From NCBI RefSeq assembly GCF_021271205.1, contig NZ_JAIWKS010000004.1, positions 528,490 through 592,489 of the forward strand: a stretch of 64,000 bases of DNA, read 5' to 3'. The DNA is from Pseudomonas uvaldensis (GTDB taxonomy: Bacteria > Pseudomonadota > Gammaproteobacteria > Pseudomonadales > Pseudomonadaceae). Of the stretch, positions 8,654-18,961 are shown one piece after another. Numbering within the stretch: the stretch's first letter is position 1; each line of letters begins with the position of its first letter. Below the pieces are notes generated by a model. That model did not search any database, was not told the origin of the DNA, and worked only from the letters and a program-made list of their open reading frames with translations. A program made the translations under genes and the position numbers.

Positions 8654-10369
8654 ATGTCCTTCTCCGCCCTGCCTCTGTTCGCCGCCTTTCGCCAATCCTG
8701 GCGCGCCGGTTACACCCTGGAACGCCTGCGCGGCGACCTGGTGGCCGGGCTGACCGTCGGCATCATTGCCATTCCCCTGGCCATGGCCCTGGCAATCGCC
8801 GTCGGCGTACCGCCGCAACATGGCTTGTACACGGTGCTGGTGGCCGCGCCGCTGATTGCCCTGACTGGCGGCTCGCGGTTCAACGTGAGTGGGCCGACCG
8901 CCGCGTTCGTGGTGATCCTGCTCCCGATTACCCAGCAATATGGAGTGGGCGGCCTGCTGTTGTGCACGATGCTGGCCGGCCTGATCCTGATCGCCCTGGG
9001 GCTGATGCGCGCCGGACGGTTGATCCAGTACATCCCCTATCCGGTCATCCTCGGTTTCACCGCCGGCATCGGCGTGGTCATCGCCACATTGCAGTTGAAG
9101 GATCTGCTCGGCCTGAGCACCGCAGGCCAGGCCCAGCACTACATCGAACAGTTGGGCGCGTTGATCGTGGCGCTGCCCAGCGCCCGATTGGGCGATGGCG
9201 TCGTCGGCGTCACTTGCCTGGCGGTGCTGATTGCCTGGCCACGCTGGGTCCCTCGCGTTCCGGGGCATCTGGTCGCGCTGCTCGTCGGGGCTTTGTTGGG
9301 TGTAGCGCTGGAGCTCGCTGGCTGGCCGATCGCGACGCTGGGCGAACGCTTCAGCTATATGGTCGATGGCGTCAGCCACCCAGGTATTCCGCCATTCTTG
9401 CCGACCTTCGACTGGCCCTGGAACCTGCCGGACAGCAACGGTCGACCGTTGCAGCTTTCCTACGACCTGATTCGCCAGCTGATGGCGCCCGCATTCGCCA
9501 TCGCCATGCTCGGCGCCATCGAATCGCTGTTGTGCGCCGTGGTGGCGGACGGCATGACCGGCAACAAGCACGATCCCAATGCCGAGCTGATGGGCCAGGG
9601 CCTGGGCAACCTGGTCGCGCCGCTCTTCGGTGGCATTACCGCCACGGCGGCGATTGCCCGTAGCGCCACCAATGTGCGCAGCGGCGCGTCTTCTCCGCTG
9701 GCCGCGATCATCCACAGCCTCGTAGTGCTGCTGGCGATGTTGCTGCTGGCGCCGCTCTTCAGCTACCTGCCCATGGCCGCGCTGGCCGCATTGCTGGTGA
9801 TGGTGGCCTGGAACATGAGCGAGGCCGGGCATGTGCTGCACACCCTGCGCATTGCCCCACGCAGCGACGTACTGGTGTTGCTGACCTGCCTGAGCCTGAC
9901 GGTATTGTTCGACATGGTCCTGGCCGTTGCTGTCGGCCTGCTGCTGGCCGCCGGGTTGTTCATCAAGCGCATGAGCGAACTGACCGACAGTGCCGAATTG
10001 CCGCGCCAGTTTCATCAAGCGTTGCTGGACATGCCAGAACATGTACGCTGCTACGCCATTCGCGGCCCGCTGTTTTTCGGCGCGGCGGAAAAAGCCCTGG
10101 ACGTACTACGCAAGTTCGATCCAGGTGTCCGGGTGGTGGTCGTGGAAATGAGTGCCGTGCCGATGCTGGACATGACCGCATTGGCCGCATTTGACAACAT
10201 CCTCAAGGATTACCGCAGGCAGGGCATCGGCCTGATCCTGGTGGCGACCGCCCCACGGGTGCGCCTGAAACTGCGCCGCGCCGGTGTCCATCGCGAGCAG
10301 CGCCAATTAGCGTATGTGCAGACGTTGGAACAGGCACGGGTCAAGAGTGAGCAGTGGCTTGAGGCTTGA
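8654..10369 (+). CDS. SulP family inorganic anion transporter with STAS domain
   Basis: 571-aa inner-membrane transporter. The N-terminal two thirds carries the many hydrophobic helices of SulP/SLC26 proteins, opening with LRGDLVAGLTVGIIAIPLAMALA (about 22-44) and FNVSGPTAAFVVIL (about 77-90). The conserved stretch GLGNLVAPLFGGITATAAIARSATNVRSGA is near 315-345. A cytoplasmic STAS domain occupies about 435-560 (MPEHVRCYAIRGPLFFGAAE, then VVVEMSAVPMLDMTAL). The transported anion (sulfate, bicarbonate or other) cannot be told. The start MSFSALPLF at 8654 has GGAG 7 bases upstream. The stop codon falls inside a heptamer tandem repeat. Confidence 0.92.
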   Translation: MSFSALPLFAAFRQSWRAGYTLERLRGDLVAGLTVGIIAIPLAMALAIAVGVPPQHGLYTVLVAAPLIALTGGSRFNVSGPTAAFVVILLPITQQYGVGGLLLCTMLAGLILIALGLMRAGRLIQYIPYPVILGFTAGIGVVIATLQLKDLLGLSTAGQAQHYIEQLGALIVALPSARLGDGVVGVTCLAVLIAWPRWVPRVPGHLVALLVGALLGVALELAGWPIATLGERFSYMVDGVSHPGIPPFLPTFDWPWNLPDSNGRPLQLSYDLIRQLMAPAFAIAMLGAIESLLCAVVADGMTGNKHDPNAELMGQGLGNLVAPLFGGITATAAIARSATNVRSGASSPLAAIIHSLVVLLAMLLLAPLFSYLPMAALAALLVMVAWNMSEAGHVLHTLRIAPRSDVLVLLTCLSLTVLFDMVLAVAVGLLLAAGLFIKRMSELTDSAELPRQFHQALLDMPEHVRCYAIRGPLFFGAAEKALDVLRKFDPGVRVVVVEMSAVPMLDMTALAAFDNILKDYRRQGIGLILVATAPRVRLKLRRAGVHREQRQLAYVQTLEQARVKSEQWLEA

Positions 10370-10397
10370 GGCTTGAGGCTTGAGGCTTGAGGCTTGA
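10356..10397. repeat. Tandem heptamer repeat, six copies of GGCTTGA
   Basis: Six perfect head-to-tail copies of GGCTTGA. The first two copies are the last codons and the stop of the SulP gene (Leu-Glu-Ala-stop). Because the stop is in copy two, a change in copy number would alter only the 3' UTR. It is followed directly by a REP pair. Confidence 0.9.
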
Positions 10398-10407
10398 GAG
10401 CAAGGCT

Positions 10408-10494
10408 GTGGGAGCAAAGCTTGCTCGCGATGAAAACACCTCGCTCGGTCAGAAGATCGCGTAATCATTCATCGCGAGCAAGCTTTGCTCCCAC
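10408..10494. repeat. Inverted REP pair
   Basis: Units at 10408-10431 and 10471-10494 (core GGGAGCAAAGCTTGCTCGCG) in opposite orientation, exact reverse complements, about 39 bases apart. They lie between the convergent SulP and cupin genes. Confidence 0.85.
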
Positions 10495-10510
10495 GGGATG
10501 AACCGCACCT

Positions 10511-10984
10511 TTAGTCGAACTGGGCGCGCATCCAGGCGTGATATTCGGCCACGCCCGCTTCGCCTTCGCGAGGCGCCCAATGAGCCAGTTCACCCTCGCC
10601 CACAGGCCGGTAAGGACCGGCCTTGCATTCGAACATCAGGCTATCGGCCTCCAGCACCACCAGACCGTGATACACACCCGCCGGCAAGTCGACACCGAGG
10701 CAATCGCCCCCGGCTTGCAGAACGCGCTTGTCGATCACGGCACCCGCCTCGTCGAAGATCAACACACCGAGACGCCCCCGCAGGACCAGCAGGGTTTCAG
10801 CCTTGTCGGCGCTCAGATGTCGATGAGGCGGGATGTACGTGGACGGCTGCAACCCCACCGCCATGCGGTGGCACGGCTCGTCCATCTGGTGGAAATTGTG
10901 GTGTTGTCGCCCGCGGGGATTGGCCGCCGCTTTCTCGGCTAACGCACCGAACAGCGCCTCATCCAGAAAGCTCGGCTGGTTCAT
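10511..10984 (-). CDS. WbuC family cupin-fold metalloprotein
   Basis: 157-aa cupin. The motif PPHRHLSADKAETLLVLRGRL (about residues 51-71) supplies the metal-binding His/Glu set of cupin motif 1. A second strand block LQAGGDCLGVDLPAGVYHGLVVLEADS (about 88-114) supplies the motif 2 His. WbuC proteins were named from an O-antigen cluster, but chromosomal copies like this have no known substrate. The stop of the upstream hpt gene is 3 bases before this start, so the two are co-transcribed. The C terminus is complete. Confidence 0.83.
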   Translation of the reverse strand: MNQPSFLDEALFGALAEKAAANPRGRQHHNFHQMDEPCHRMAVGLQPSTYIPPHRHLSADKAETLLVLRGRLGVLIFDEAGAVIDKRVLQAGGDCLGVDLPAGVYHGLVVLEADSLMFECKAGPYRPVGEGELAHWAPREGEAGVAEYHAWMRAQFD

Positions 10985-10987
10985 CGA

Positions 10988-11545
10988 TTACATCCCCTTG
11001 ACGGCGAAAATACCGTTGGCGTTGCGCCAGTAGCCCTTGTAGTCCATGCCATAGCCGAAGATGTAACGGTCCTCGCAGGGCAGGCCCACGAAATCGGCCT
11101 TCAGGTCTGGACGGGCCTTGCGGTCATGATCCTTGTCGATCAGTACGGCGGTGTGCACCGCGCGGGCACCGGCATGCCGGCAGAAGTCAATGATCGCGCC
11201 CAGGGTGTGACCTTCGTCCAGGATGTCGTCGATGATCAAGACATCGCGGTCGATGAACGAGACTTCCGGCTTGGCTTTCCAGAACAGGTCGCCACCGCTG
11301 GTTTCGTTGCGGTAGCGGGTGGCGTGAAGGTAAGACGCTTCCAGCGGGAAGTTCAGATAAGTCAGCAGCTTGCCGGAGAAAATCAGCCCGCCGTTCATGA
11401 CACAGAACACCACAGGGTTGCTATCGGCCAATTGGTCGTTGATTTGCGCACCGACACGGGCGATGGCCGCTTCGACTTCGGCTTCGGTGTACAGGCAGTC
11501 AGCCTCTCGCATGATTTGACGGATATGCTCGAGATCAGCGGACAT
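10988..11545 (-). CDS. hpt: Hypoxanthine-guanine phosphoribosyltransferase
   Basis: 185-aa type I phosphoribosyltransferase that converts hypoxanthine or guanine plus PRPP to IMP or GMP in purine salvage. The PRPP-binding loop VLIIDDILDEGHTLGAI is at about residues 93-109, and the flexible-loop region is YLHATRYRNETSGGD (about 72-86). GAGAGC precedes the ATG. The divergent neighbour is upp, so purine and pyrimidine salvage share the 175-base region 11546-11720. Confidence 0.95.
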   Translation of the reverse strand: MSADLEHIRQIMREADCLYTEAEVEAAIARVGAQINDQLADSNPVVFCVMNGGLIFSGKLLTYLNFPLEASYLHATRYRNETSGGDLFWKAKPEVSFIDRDVLIIDDILDEGHTLGAIIDFCRHAGARAVHTAVLIDKDHDRKARPDLKADFVGLPCEDRYIFGYGMDYKGYWRNANGIFAVKGM

Positions 11546-11720
11546 GGCGCTCTCCAGTGGCGTTTGAGGGGAGGGACGGGTTCGGAAAAGCCGGCAAAGG
11601 TACGCATCAAGCGAGGCCAGATCAAGCGTTTGTGGACTAACGTTCTGTATTGTCTATAGGACAACATCCCCGGATAGATTAATCTAGCCCGGTTTTTTTG
11701 CCCGCCGCCGGAGCCTTCCC

Positions 11721-12359
11721 ATGCCCATCCTCGAGATCCGCCATCCGCTGATCAGACACAAACTCGGCCTGATGCGCCGCGCCGACATCAGCACGAAGAA
11801 CTTCCGCGAGCTCGCTCAGGAAGTCGGTGCGCTGCTCACCTACGAAGCCACCAAGGACCTGCCGCTGGAAACCTACAGCATCGACGGTTGGGCCGGAGCG
11901 GTCCAGGTGGAAAAAATCGCCGGCAAGAAGATCACCGTGGTGCCGATCCTGCGTGCCGGCATCGGCATGCTCGAAGGCGTGCTGAGCCTGATCCCGGGTG
12001 CCAAGGTCAGCGCGGTGGGCGTGGCCCGTAATGAAGAAACGTTGCAAGCCCATACCTACCTGGAAAAACTGGTGCCGGAAATCGACGAGCGCCTGGCGAT
12101 GATCATCGACCCGATGCTCGCCACGGGCAGCTCCATGGTCGCCACCATCGACCTGCTGAAAAAAGCCGGTTGCCGGGACATCCGCGCCATGGTGCTGGTG
12201 GCCGCGCCTGAAGGCATCAAGGCTGTGGAAGACGCCCACCCCGACGTGACCATCTATACCGCCTCCATCGACCAGAAGCTCAACGAGCATGGCTACATCA
12301 TCCCGGGCCTGGGCGATGCCGGTGACAAGATCTTCGGCACCAAGCAGAAGGACGCTTGA
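11721..12359 (+). CDS. upp: Uracil phosphoribosyltransferase
   Basis: 212-aa enzyme making UMP from uracil and PRPP. Family features are the N terminus [18 protein letters not shown], the PPi-binding [14 protein letters not shown] (about 75-88), the PRPP loop [13 protein letters not shown] (about 127-139) and the C-terminal uracil-binding [12 protein letters not shown]. Length matches the E. coli enzyme closely. GGAGCC precedes the ATG. It is in an operon with uraA, whose start is 2 bases after this stop. Confidence 0.97.
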   Translation: MPILEIRHPLIRHKLGLMRRADISTKNFRELAQEVGALLTYEATKDLPLETYSIDGWAGAVQVEKIAGKKITVVPILRAGIGMLEGVLSLIPGAKVSAVGVARNEETLQAHTYLEKLVPEIDERLAMIIDPMLATGSSMVATIDLLKKAGCRDIRAMVLVAAPEGIKAVEDAHPDVTIYTASIDQKLNEHGYIIPGLGDAGDKIFGTKQKDA

Positions 12360-12361
12360 AC

Positions 12362-13636
12362 ATGCAGGATGAGTTCAACGATCCGCTCTGGCGGCAGGTG
12401 GTGTCCGGTGCCCAGATGTTGTTCGTCGCCTTTGGCGCGCTGGTGCTGATGCCGCTGATCACCGGGCTGGACCCCAACGTGGCACTGTTCACCGCCGGCC
12501 TGGGCACGATCCTGTTCCAGGTGGTGACCGGGCGCCAGGTGCCGGTGTTTCTGGCCTCCAGCTTTGCATTCATCACCCCGATCATTCTCGCCAAGGGCCA
12601 GTTCGGCCTGGCGGAGACCATGGGCGGCGTGATGGCGGCCGGTTTCGTCTATACCTTCCTGGGCCTGGCGGTGAAGATCAAGGGCACCGGTTTCATCGAC
12701 CGACTGCTGCCGCCTGTGGTGATCGGTCCGGTGATCATTTCCATTGGCCTGGCGATGGCGCCGATTGCCGCGAACATGGCCATGGGCAAAGCTGGTGACG
12801 GCACCGAGCTGATTCACTATCAGACCGCGATGATGATCTCCATGCCGGCCCTGCTCACTACTCTGATCGTCGCGGTATTCGGCAAAGGCATTTTTCGTCT
12901 GGTACCGATCATTTCCGGCGTACTGGTGGGCTTCGCCATGTCGTTCTTCTTCGGCGTGGTGGACACCGCGAAGATCGCCGCCGCGCCATGGTTCGCGCTG
13001 CCGAACTTCACCGCGCCGGCGTTCAACTGGCAGGCCATCCTGTTCATCGTACCGGTGGCCCTGGCCCCGGCCATCGAGCACATCGGCGGCGTGATCGCCG
13101 TGGGTAGCGTGACCGGTCGCGACTACCTGAAAAAACCTGGCCTGCACCGCACCCTGTTCGGAGATGGCATCGCCACCACCGCCGCCGGCCTGTTCGGTGG
13201 CCCGCCCAATACCACTTACGCCGAAGTCACCGGCGCGGTGATGCTGACCAAGAACTACAACCCGAAGATCATGACCTGGGCAGCGATCTTCGCCATCGCC
13301 CTGGCATTCATCGGCAAGTTCGGCGCGCTGCTGCAAAGCATCCCGGTACCCGTGATGGGCGGGATCCTGTGCCTGTTGTTCGGTTCGATTGCAGCGGTGG
13401 GCATGAACACCCTGATCCGCCACAAGATCGACCTGGGCGAGGCACGCAACCTGGTGATCGTTTCGGTGACGTTGGTGTTCGGTATCGGCGGCGTGCTGAT
13501 CGGCACCGGCAACGGCCCGGACGACTTCGGCCTCAAGGGCATCGCACTGTGCGCGGTGGTGGCGATAGGGTTGAACCTGATCCTGCCGGGCAATGACAGC
13601 TGGAAGCACAAGAAGGCGGATGAACCGCTGATCTGA
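12362..13636 (+). CDS. uraA: Uracil permease (NCS2 family)
   Basis: 424-aa inner-membrane uracil:proton symporter. Many hydrophobic helices are present, with the UraA/NCS2 hallmarks APAIEHIGGVIAVGSVTGRDYL (around 235-256) and FGGPPNTTYAEVTGAVMLT (around 277-295), which include the acidic residues that bind the pyrimidine ring. The start at 12362 (MQDEF) is 2 bases after upp, so import and phosphoribosylation of uracil are coupled by an operon. Length is typical. Confidence 0.96.
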   Translation: MQDEFNDPLWRQVVSGAQMLFVAFGALVLMPLITGLDPNVALFTAGLGTILFQVVTGRQVPVFLASSFAFITPIILAKGQFGLAETMGGVMAAGFVYTFLGLAVKIKGTGFIDRLLPPVVIGPVIISIGLAMAPIAANMAMGKAGDGTELIHYQTAMMISMPALLTTLIVAVFGKGIFRLVPIISGVLVGFAMSFFFGVVDTAKIAAAPWFALPNFTAPAFNWQAILFIVPVALAPAIEHIGGVIAVGSVTGRDYLKKPGLHRTLFGDGIATTAAGLFGGPPNTTYAEVTGAVMLTKNYNPKIMTWAAIFAIALAFIGKFGALLQSIPVPVMGGILCLLFGSIAAVGMNTLIRHKIDLGEARNLVIVSVTLVFGIGGVLIGTGNGPDDFGLKGIALCAVVAIGLNLILPGNDSWKHKKADEPLI

Positions 13637-13661
13637 TAGGTGTGTTATCTGACGGGGCCTC

Positions 13662-13754
13662 TTCGCGAGCAAGCCCGCTCCCACAGTGGATCTTGGGTGG
13701 TCACAGGACTTGTGTACACCAGAGACCCCATGTGGGAGCGGGCTTGCCCGCGAA
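13662..13754. repeat. Inverted REP pair
   Basis: Units at 13662-13684 and 13732-13754 (core CGAGCAAGCCCGCTCCCAC and its inverse, with one substitution) in opposite orientation, between convergent uraA and hemH. Confidence 0.85.
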
Positions 13755-13768
13755 AGGACCCTTGAACT

Positions 13769-14794
13769 CTATAGAGCGATCGGTGCCCGCTCGCATAATG
13801 TGCTCAATGCCTTTACCCACTGCGGCTGATCATTGAGACACGGCACCAACACCAGTTCCTCCCCACCCGCCTCGCGAAACTGTTCACGCCCACGGTCGCC
13901 GATTTCCTCCAGGGTTTCGATGCAGTCCGCCACGAATGCCGGACACATCACCAGCACCTTCTTCACCCCGCTTTTGGCCAGCTCATCCAGCCGTGCTTCG
14001 GTATAAGGCTCGATCCACTTGGCGCGGCCCAATCGCGACTGGAATGACACCGACCATTGACCATCCGCCAGCCCCAGGCGCTTGGCGAACAATTCGGCGC
14101 TGCGAATGCACTGGGCGCGGTAACAGGTGGCCATGACTTGAGGCGGCGCGTTCTTGCAGCAGTCGGCATCCTTGAAGCAGTGAAAACCCGTTGGATCGAG
14201 CTTGGTCAGGTGCCGTTCCGGCAGGCCATGGAAGCTGAGCAACAGGTGATCGTAGTCTTGCGCCAGATAGGGCTTGGCGCTGGCAACCAGCGCGTCGAGG
14301 TATTCCGGCTGATCGTAGAATGGCTGAAGTATCGAGAACTGCACATCGAGCCCCTTCTCCCGTACGACACGCCTGGCTTCCTCGACCACCGTGGTCACGG
14401 TGCTGTCGGCGAACTGCGGATACAGAGGTGCCAACGTGATTTTCTTGTGGCCCTGGCTCGCCAGGCGCACCAGCGCCGACTCAATGGACGGCTGGCCATA
14501 GCGCATCGCCAATTCCACCGGGCCCTGGGTCCATTGTGCGGTCATCGCCTGTTGCAACCGGCGGCTGAGCACCACCAGCGGCGACCCTTCCTCCCACCAG
14601 ATCGACGCATAGGCGTGAGCCGATTGCTCGGGGCGCTTGATCAGGATCAGCGACACCAGCAACCGCCGCACCGGCCAGGGCAAGTCGATGACGTAAGGGT
14701 CCATCAGGAATTGATTGAGGTAGCGGCGCACATCGGCCACCGAGGTGGAAGCAGGCGAACCCAGATTCACCAGAAGCAACGCGTGATCGGTCAT
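13769..14794 (-). CDS. hemH: Ferrochelatase
   Basis: 341-aa enzyme inserting ferrous iron into protoporphyrin IX, the last step of heme synthesis. Seen: the N terminus [10 protein letters not shown] (residues 4-13), [12 protein letters not shown] (about 32-43), the active-site His in [12 protein letters not shown] (about 186-197) and the Cys-containing segment FKDADCCKN. The start MTDHALLL at 14794 was selected as the canonical N terminus; the open frame continues upstream without a start context. It is 13 bases downstream of the TIGR01777 gene and probably transcribed with it from the promoter region shared with the light-response block. Confidence 0.96.
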   Translation of the reverse strand: MTDHALLLVNLGSPASTSVADVRRYLNQFLMDPYVIDLPWPVRRLLVSLILIKRPEQSAHAYASIWWEEGSPLVVLSRRLQQAMTAQWTQGPVELAMRYGQPSIESALVRLASQGHKKITLAPLYPQFADSTVTTVVEEARRVVREKGLDVQFSILQPFYDQPEYLDALVASAKPYLAQDYDHLLLSFHGLPERHLTKLDPTGFHCFKDADCCKNAPPQVMATCYRAQCIRSAELFAKRLGLADGQWSVSFQSRLGRAKWIEPYTEARLDELAKSGVKKVLVMCPAFVADCIETLEEIGDRGREQFREAGGEELVLVPCLNDQPQWVKALSTLCERAPIAL

Positions 14795-14807
14795 GCAATG
14801 TCCTATT

Positions 14808-15707
14808 TCAAAAGCGGGGGGACAAGTCGTCCAGCGCCGCGGGCAAATCAGTGAACCGGAAAATGAAACCCGCCGCCTGCAATCGGGCCGGCATGGCACG
14901 CTGCCCGCCCAGCAACAGCAATGACATTTCTCCCAACGCGACTTTCAACACCAGCTCCGGCACCGGCACCACCGCAGGCCGGTTCAATACCTCACCCAAG
15001 GCCTTGGCGAAGTCGCGATTGCGCACCGGGTTCGGCGCGCAGGCATTATAAGGACCGCTGGCATCATCGCGGTGCAGAAGAAAATCAATCAGGGCGATTT
15101 GATCGTCGATATGAATCCACGGCATCCATTGCCGACCATTGCCGATACGCCCGCCCAGCGCCAGTTTGAAGGGCAGTAGCAGCCGCGACAAAAAGCCGCC
15201 GTCGGCGGACAGGACCAGGCCGGTACGCACCAGCACGACACGCACCCCCATGGCCTCGGCCCGTTGCGCGGTCTCTTCCCAGGCGATGCACAGTTGACTG
15301 GCAAAATCTTCGCTCACCGGCCCCGATTCTTCGGTCAGCTCACGCTCGCCACCGTCACCGTACCAGCCCACCGCCGAACCGGAAATCAACACCCGGGGTT
15401 TCTGTTCGCAACGCTCCAACCAGGCCAGCAACACTTCCGTCAGGGTGATGCGGCTGCTCCACAAGAGCAACTTGCGCTTGTGGCTCCAGGGTCGGTCGGC
15501 AATCGGCGCGCCGGCGAGATTGATCACAGCGTCCACCGGATCGTCGATCTCGTCGAGCTTGGCGATCCCCCTCACCTGCGCTCCACAGAGCTCCGCCACC
15601 TGTTCGGGCCGACGACTCCACACCGTCAGGCGATGCCCCTTCGCCAGCCAGTGACGGCAAAGCGCGCGTCCGATTAAACCAGTACCGCCGGTCAGCAATA
15701 TGTGCAT
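14808..15707 (-). CDS. TIGR01777 family NAD(P)-dependent epimerase
   Basis: 299-aa extended-SDR protein. The nucleotide-binding motif [16 protein letters not shown] is at residues 4-19; [20 protein letters not shown] (about 59-78) and [14 protein letters not shown] (about 109-122) are hallmarks of TIGR01777 (YfcH-like, SulA-like) proteins, and a C-terminal DUF1731-like segment ends the protein. Substrate unknown. It heads a leftward unit with hemH and is divergent from the FAD oxidoreductase, sharing the 195-base region 15708-15902. In pseudomonads this gene accompanies photolyase clusters, which suggests light-regulated expression (inference). Confidence 0.9.
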   Translation of the reverse strand: MHILLTGGTGLIGRALCRHWLAKGHRLTVWSRRPEQVAELCGAQVRGIAKLDEIDDPVDAVINLAGAPIADRPWSHKRKLLLWSSRITLTEVLLAWLERCEQKPRVLISGSAVGWYGDGGERELTEESGPVSEDFASQLCIAWEETAQRAEAMGVRVVLVRTGLVLSADGGFLSRLLLPFKLALGGRIGNGRQWMPWIHIDDQIALIDFLLHRDDASGPYNACAPNPVRNRDFAKALGEVLNRPAVVPVPELVLKVALGEMSLLLLGGQRAMPARLQAAGFIFRFTDLPAALDDLSPRF

Positions 15708-15800
15708 GAGGTGATCCTCTCATCGCGTTTTACCCGGCCCATTAGTCTATTTTTATAAGCAGGGATTTTTCGTATCGGACAGGGTCTGTTTTAACAATAG

Positions 15801-16889
<1,089 letters not shown>

Positions 16890-16977
16890 TTCGCTTCACC
16901 CCGCACTACCGCTGCTGTCGCAACAGACAGCAGCCTGTCTGCGAACACGCCGCTTCTCCCCTGCACGCTGAAACCGG

Positions 16978-17005
16978 TTGACTTGCGCGCTGGCAAATCT
17001 ATGAT
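16978..17005 (+). promoter_or_regulatory. Sigma70-type promoter for the TudS-like gene
   Basis: -35 TTGACT (16978-16983), 16-base spacer, -10 TATGAT (17000-17005). The predicted transcription start is near 17012, immediately before the TTGTACA pair at 17013-17037. It probably drives the TudS-like gene, the MerR regulator and phrB as one unit. Confidence 0.6.
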
Positions 17006-17012
17006 GAAATAA

Positions 17013-17037
17013 TTGTACAGAAATATAAATTTGTACA
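17013..17037 (+). promoter_or_regulatory. Candidate operator: two perfect TTGTACA motifs at +1
   Basis: TTGTACA at 17013-17019 and again at 17031-17037, 18 bases start to start. They are direct repeats and each contains the palindrome TGTACA. The position just downstream of a good -10 box suggests repression by steric block. The gene cluster encodes its own MerR-type regulator, which makes it autoregulatory (inference). Confidence 0.6.
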
Positions 17038-17060
17038 AGATCATGGAATCAGAGGTGCCC

Positions 17061-18023
17061 ATGTCCAACGAAACCGTCGCCAAGCCGAAGATCGCTATCA
17101 GCGCCTGCCTGATGGGCGCACAAGTCCGCTTCAATGGCGGGCATAAACAGTCGCAACTGTGCAGCCAACTGCTGGCGGAGCATTTCGATTTCGTACCGGT
17201 GTGCCCGGAAGTCGCCATCGGGCTGGGCATTCCGAGAGAAGCGATCCGGCTGGTGGGTAACCCGCTGCATCCCGAAGCGGTCGGCACGGTGACGCCTGAC
17301 CTGAACGTGACACGGCCGCTGGCCGAATACGGTCAGCAAATGGCTGACACACTGGGTGACATCTGCGGCTACATCTTCATGCAGAAGTCACCGTCCTGTG
17401 GGCTGGAGCGGGTCAAGGTCTACGATCATAACGGCGTGCCGCAGGGCGGTGGTGGACGCGGCCTGTATGCACAGGCGTTCTGTAACCGTCATCCGGACCT
17501 GCCGGTGGAAGAGGATGGCCGCCTCAACGATCCAGTGCTGCGGGAGAATTTCCTGACCCGGGTTTTCGCCTACGCAGCCTGGCAACCGTTGCGCCAGAAG
17601 CACCTGACCCGCCGGGATCTGATTGAATTTCACTCCCGCTACAAATATCTGCTGATGGCCCACAATCCGGTGCAGTACAAGGCGCTGGGCAACCTGCTGG
17701 GCAGCATGGGCAAGACCGATCCAAACGAACTGGGGCCACGCTATTTCAGTGCGCTGATGGCCGCGTTGAAAAAATGCGCCACCCGAGGCACCCACACCAA
17801 CGTCTTGCAACACCTGAGCGGTTACCTCAAGCATGTCATCGACAGTGAAGACAAGCAGGAAGTCCAGCACCTCATCGGTCAATATCGGCGCGGCATCGTA
17901 CCGCTGGTGGTACCGCTGACCTTGCTCAAGCACCATTTGCGCCAGCATCCCGATCCCTATCTGGCGCAGCAGGCCTACCTGCAACCGCACCCGGAAAACC
18001 TCAGCTTGCGGAACGCTATCTGA
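17061..18023 (+). CDS. TudS-like desulfidase: DUF523 fused to DUF1722
   Basis: 320-aa two-domain protein. The N-terminal DUF523 domain (about 8-150) has three conserved cysteines, Cys16 (ISACLMG), Cys48 (VPVCPE) and Cys113 (KSPSCGL). In TudS-type proteins of this family these hold a [4Fe-4S] cluster that removes sulfur from thiouracil compounds such as 4-thio-UMP. The C-terminal DUF1722 (YbgA) domain (about 185-300) contains LIEFHSRYKYLLMAHN. The start at 17061 has AGAGG 6 bases upstream. The stop overlaps the MerR start by one base. Context with photolyase suggests a link to light damage. Confidence 0.85.
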   Translation: MSNETVAKPKIAISACLMGAQVRFNGGHKQSQLCSQLLAEHFDFVPVCPEVAIGLGIPREAIRLVGNPLHPEAVGTVTPDLNVTRPLAEYGQQMADTLGDICGYIFMQKSPSCGLERVKVYDHNGVPQGGGGRGLYAQAFCNRHPDLPVEEDGRLNDPVLRENFLTRVFAYAAWQPLRQKHLTRRDLIEFHSRYKYLLMAHNPVQYKALGNLLGSMGKTDPNELGPRYFSALMAALKKCATRGTHTNVLQHLSGYLKHVIDSEDKQEVQHLIGQYRRGIVPLVVPLTLLKHHLRQHPDPYLAQQAYLQPHPENLSLRNAI

Positions 18024-18961
18024 TGGCGCGCGAGCCGGATTCGAGCGCACGAGAAGACCTCGGTGCGGACTTCGCCGAGGCTTTGGCACAGGGGTGGCTT
18101 CCGATACGCGAGGTCGCGCGCCGGACCGGTGTCAACGCCGTCACGCTGCGGGCCTGGGAACGCCGTTATGGCTTGATCGTGCCGCACCGCACGCCCAAGG
18201 GCCACCGGTTGTTCAGCGCCGAACATGTACAACGTATCCAGACCATCCTCACCTGGATCAACCGAGGGATGGCGGTGAGCAAGATCAAGCCCTTGCTCGA
18301 TGCACCGCAACCGCCAGCCGAGCCTGTGGAAAATGATTGGCATCGCCAGCGCAACGCCCTCATCGTGGCTGTCACGCAACTGGCCGAGCGCCAGGTCGAT
18401 GAGCGGGTGAACCAGGCCATGGCGCTCTACCCGCCCCTGACAGTGTGCGAACAGTTACTGCTGCCCTTGCTGAGCGATCTGCAGTTGCGTTGGCAGGGGC
18501 AGTTCGGGGCGCAGTTGGAACGGGTGTTCCTGTACTCCTGGCTACGCAGCAAATTTGGCAGCCGGATCTACCACAACAACCGCCAGCTACGCGGCGCGCC
18601 GTTGCTACTGGTCAACCATTCGGACGAGCCCCTGGAACCCCTCCTGTGGCTCACCGCCTGGCTGGCCAGCAACGCCGATTGCCCGGTGGAGGTATTCGAT
18701 GGGCCGATACCGGCGGGTGAACTGGCGGTGGCCGTCGAACGCCTCAAGGCTCGCGGCGTGCTGTTGTATTCCAGTCACGCCCTGAACCTGTCCCAACTGC
18801 CCAGGCTGCTGAGCGGTATCGACTGCCCGGTCGTTATCGCCGGTACTCCCGCATCGATTCACCACGCCAGGTTATCCACCGGCGCAGCGATGATGAACAT
18901 CACCTGGGCCGAAGATCCCTTGACGGCCTACCGTGAATTGAGCCGCAGAGCCCTTCTCTGA
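18023..18961 (+). CDS. MerR family regulator, LitR/CarH-like without a clear B12 site
   Basis: 312-aa regulator. The MerR winged helix is at about residues 28-95 (LPIREVARRTGVNAVTLRAWERRYGLIVPHRTPKGHRLF). The rest (about 105-305) resembles the helical-plus-Rossmann architecture of cobalamin-binding light regulators, but I see no DxHxxG cobalamin motif, as in class II LitR proteins that respond to light through a partner such as a LOV protein. It is translationally coupled to the TudS-like gene upstream and adjoins phrB. The likely operator is TTGTACA (inference). No LOV gene lies in the window. Confidence 0.88.
   Translation: MAREPDSSAREDLGADFAEALAQGWLPIREVARRTGVNAVTLRAWERRYGLIVPHRTPKGHRLFSAEHVQRIQTILTWINRGMAVSKIKPLLDAPQPPAEPVENDWHRQRNALIVAVTQLAERQVDERVNQAMALYPPLTVCEQLLLPLLSDLQLRWQGQFGAQLERVFLYSWLRSKFGSRIYHNNRQLRGAPLLLVNHSDEPLEPLLWLTAWLASNADCPVEVFDGPIPAGELAVAVERLKARGVLLYSSHALNLSQLPRLLSGIDCPVVIAGTPASIHHARLSTGAAMMNITWAEDPLTAYRELSRRALL

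Noticed and set aside
8345..10042. 565-codon frame opposite the SulP gene
   Set aside because: Extremely Gln/Arg/His-rich, a GC-rich antisense artefact; the forward strand encodes a clear transporter.
12293..13684. 463-codon frame opposite uraA
   Set aside because: Low-complexity His/Gln-rich antisense frame of a high-GC gene, with no domain.
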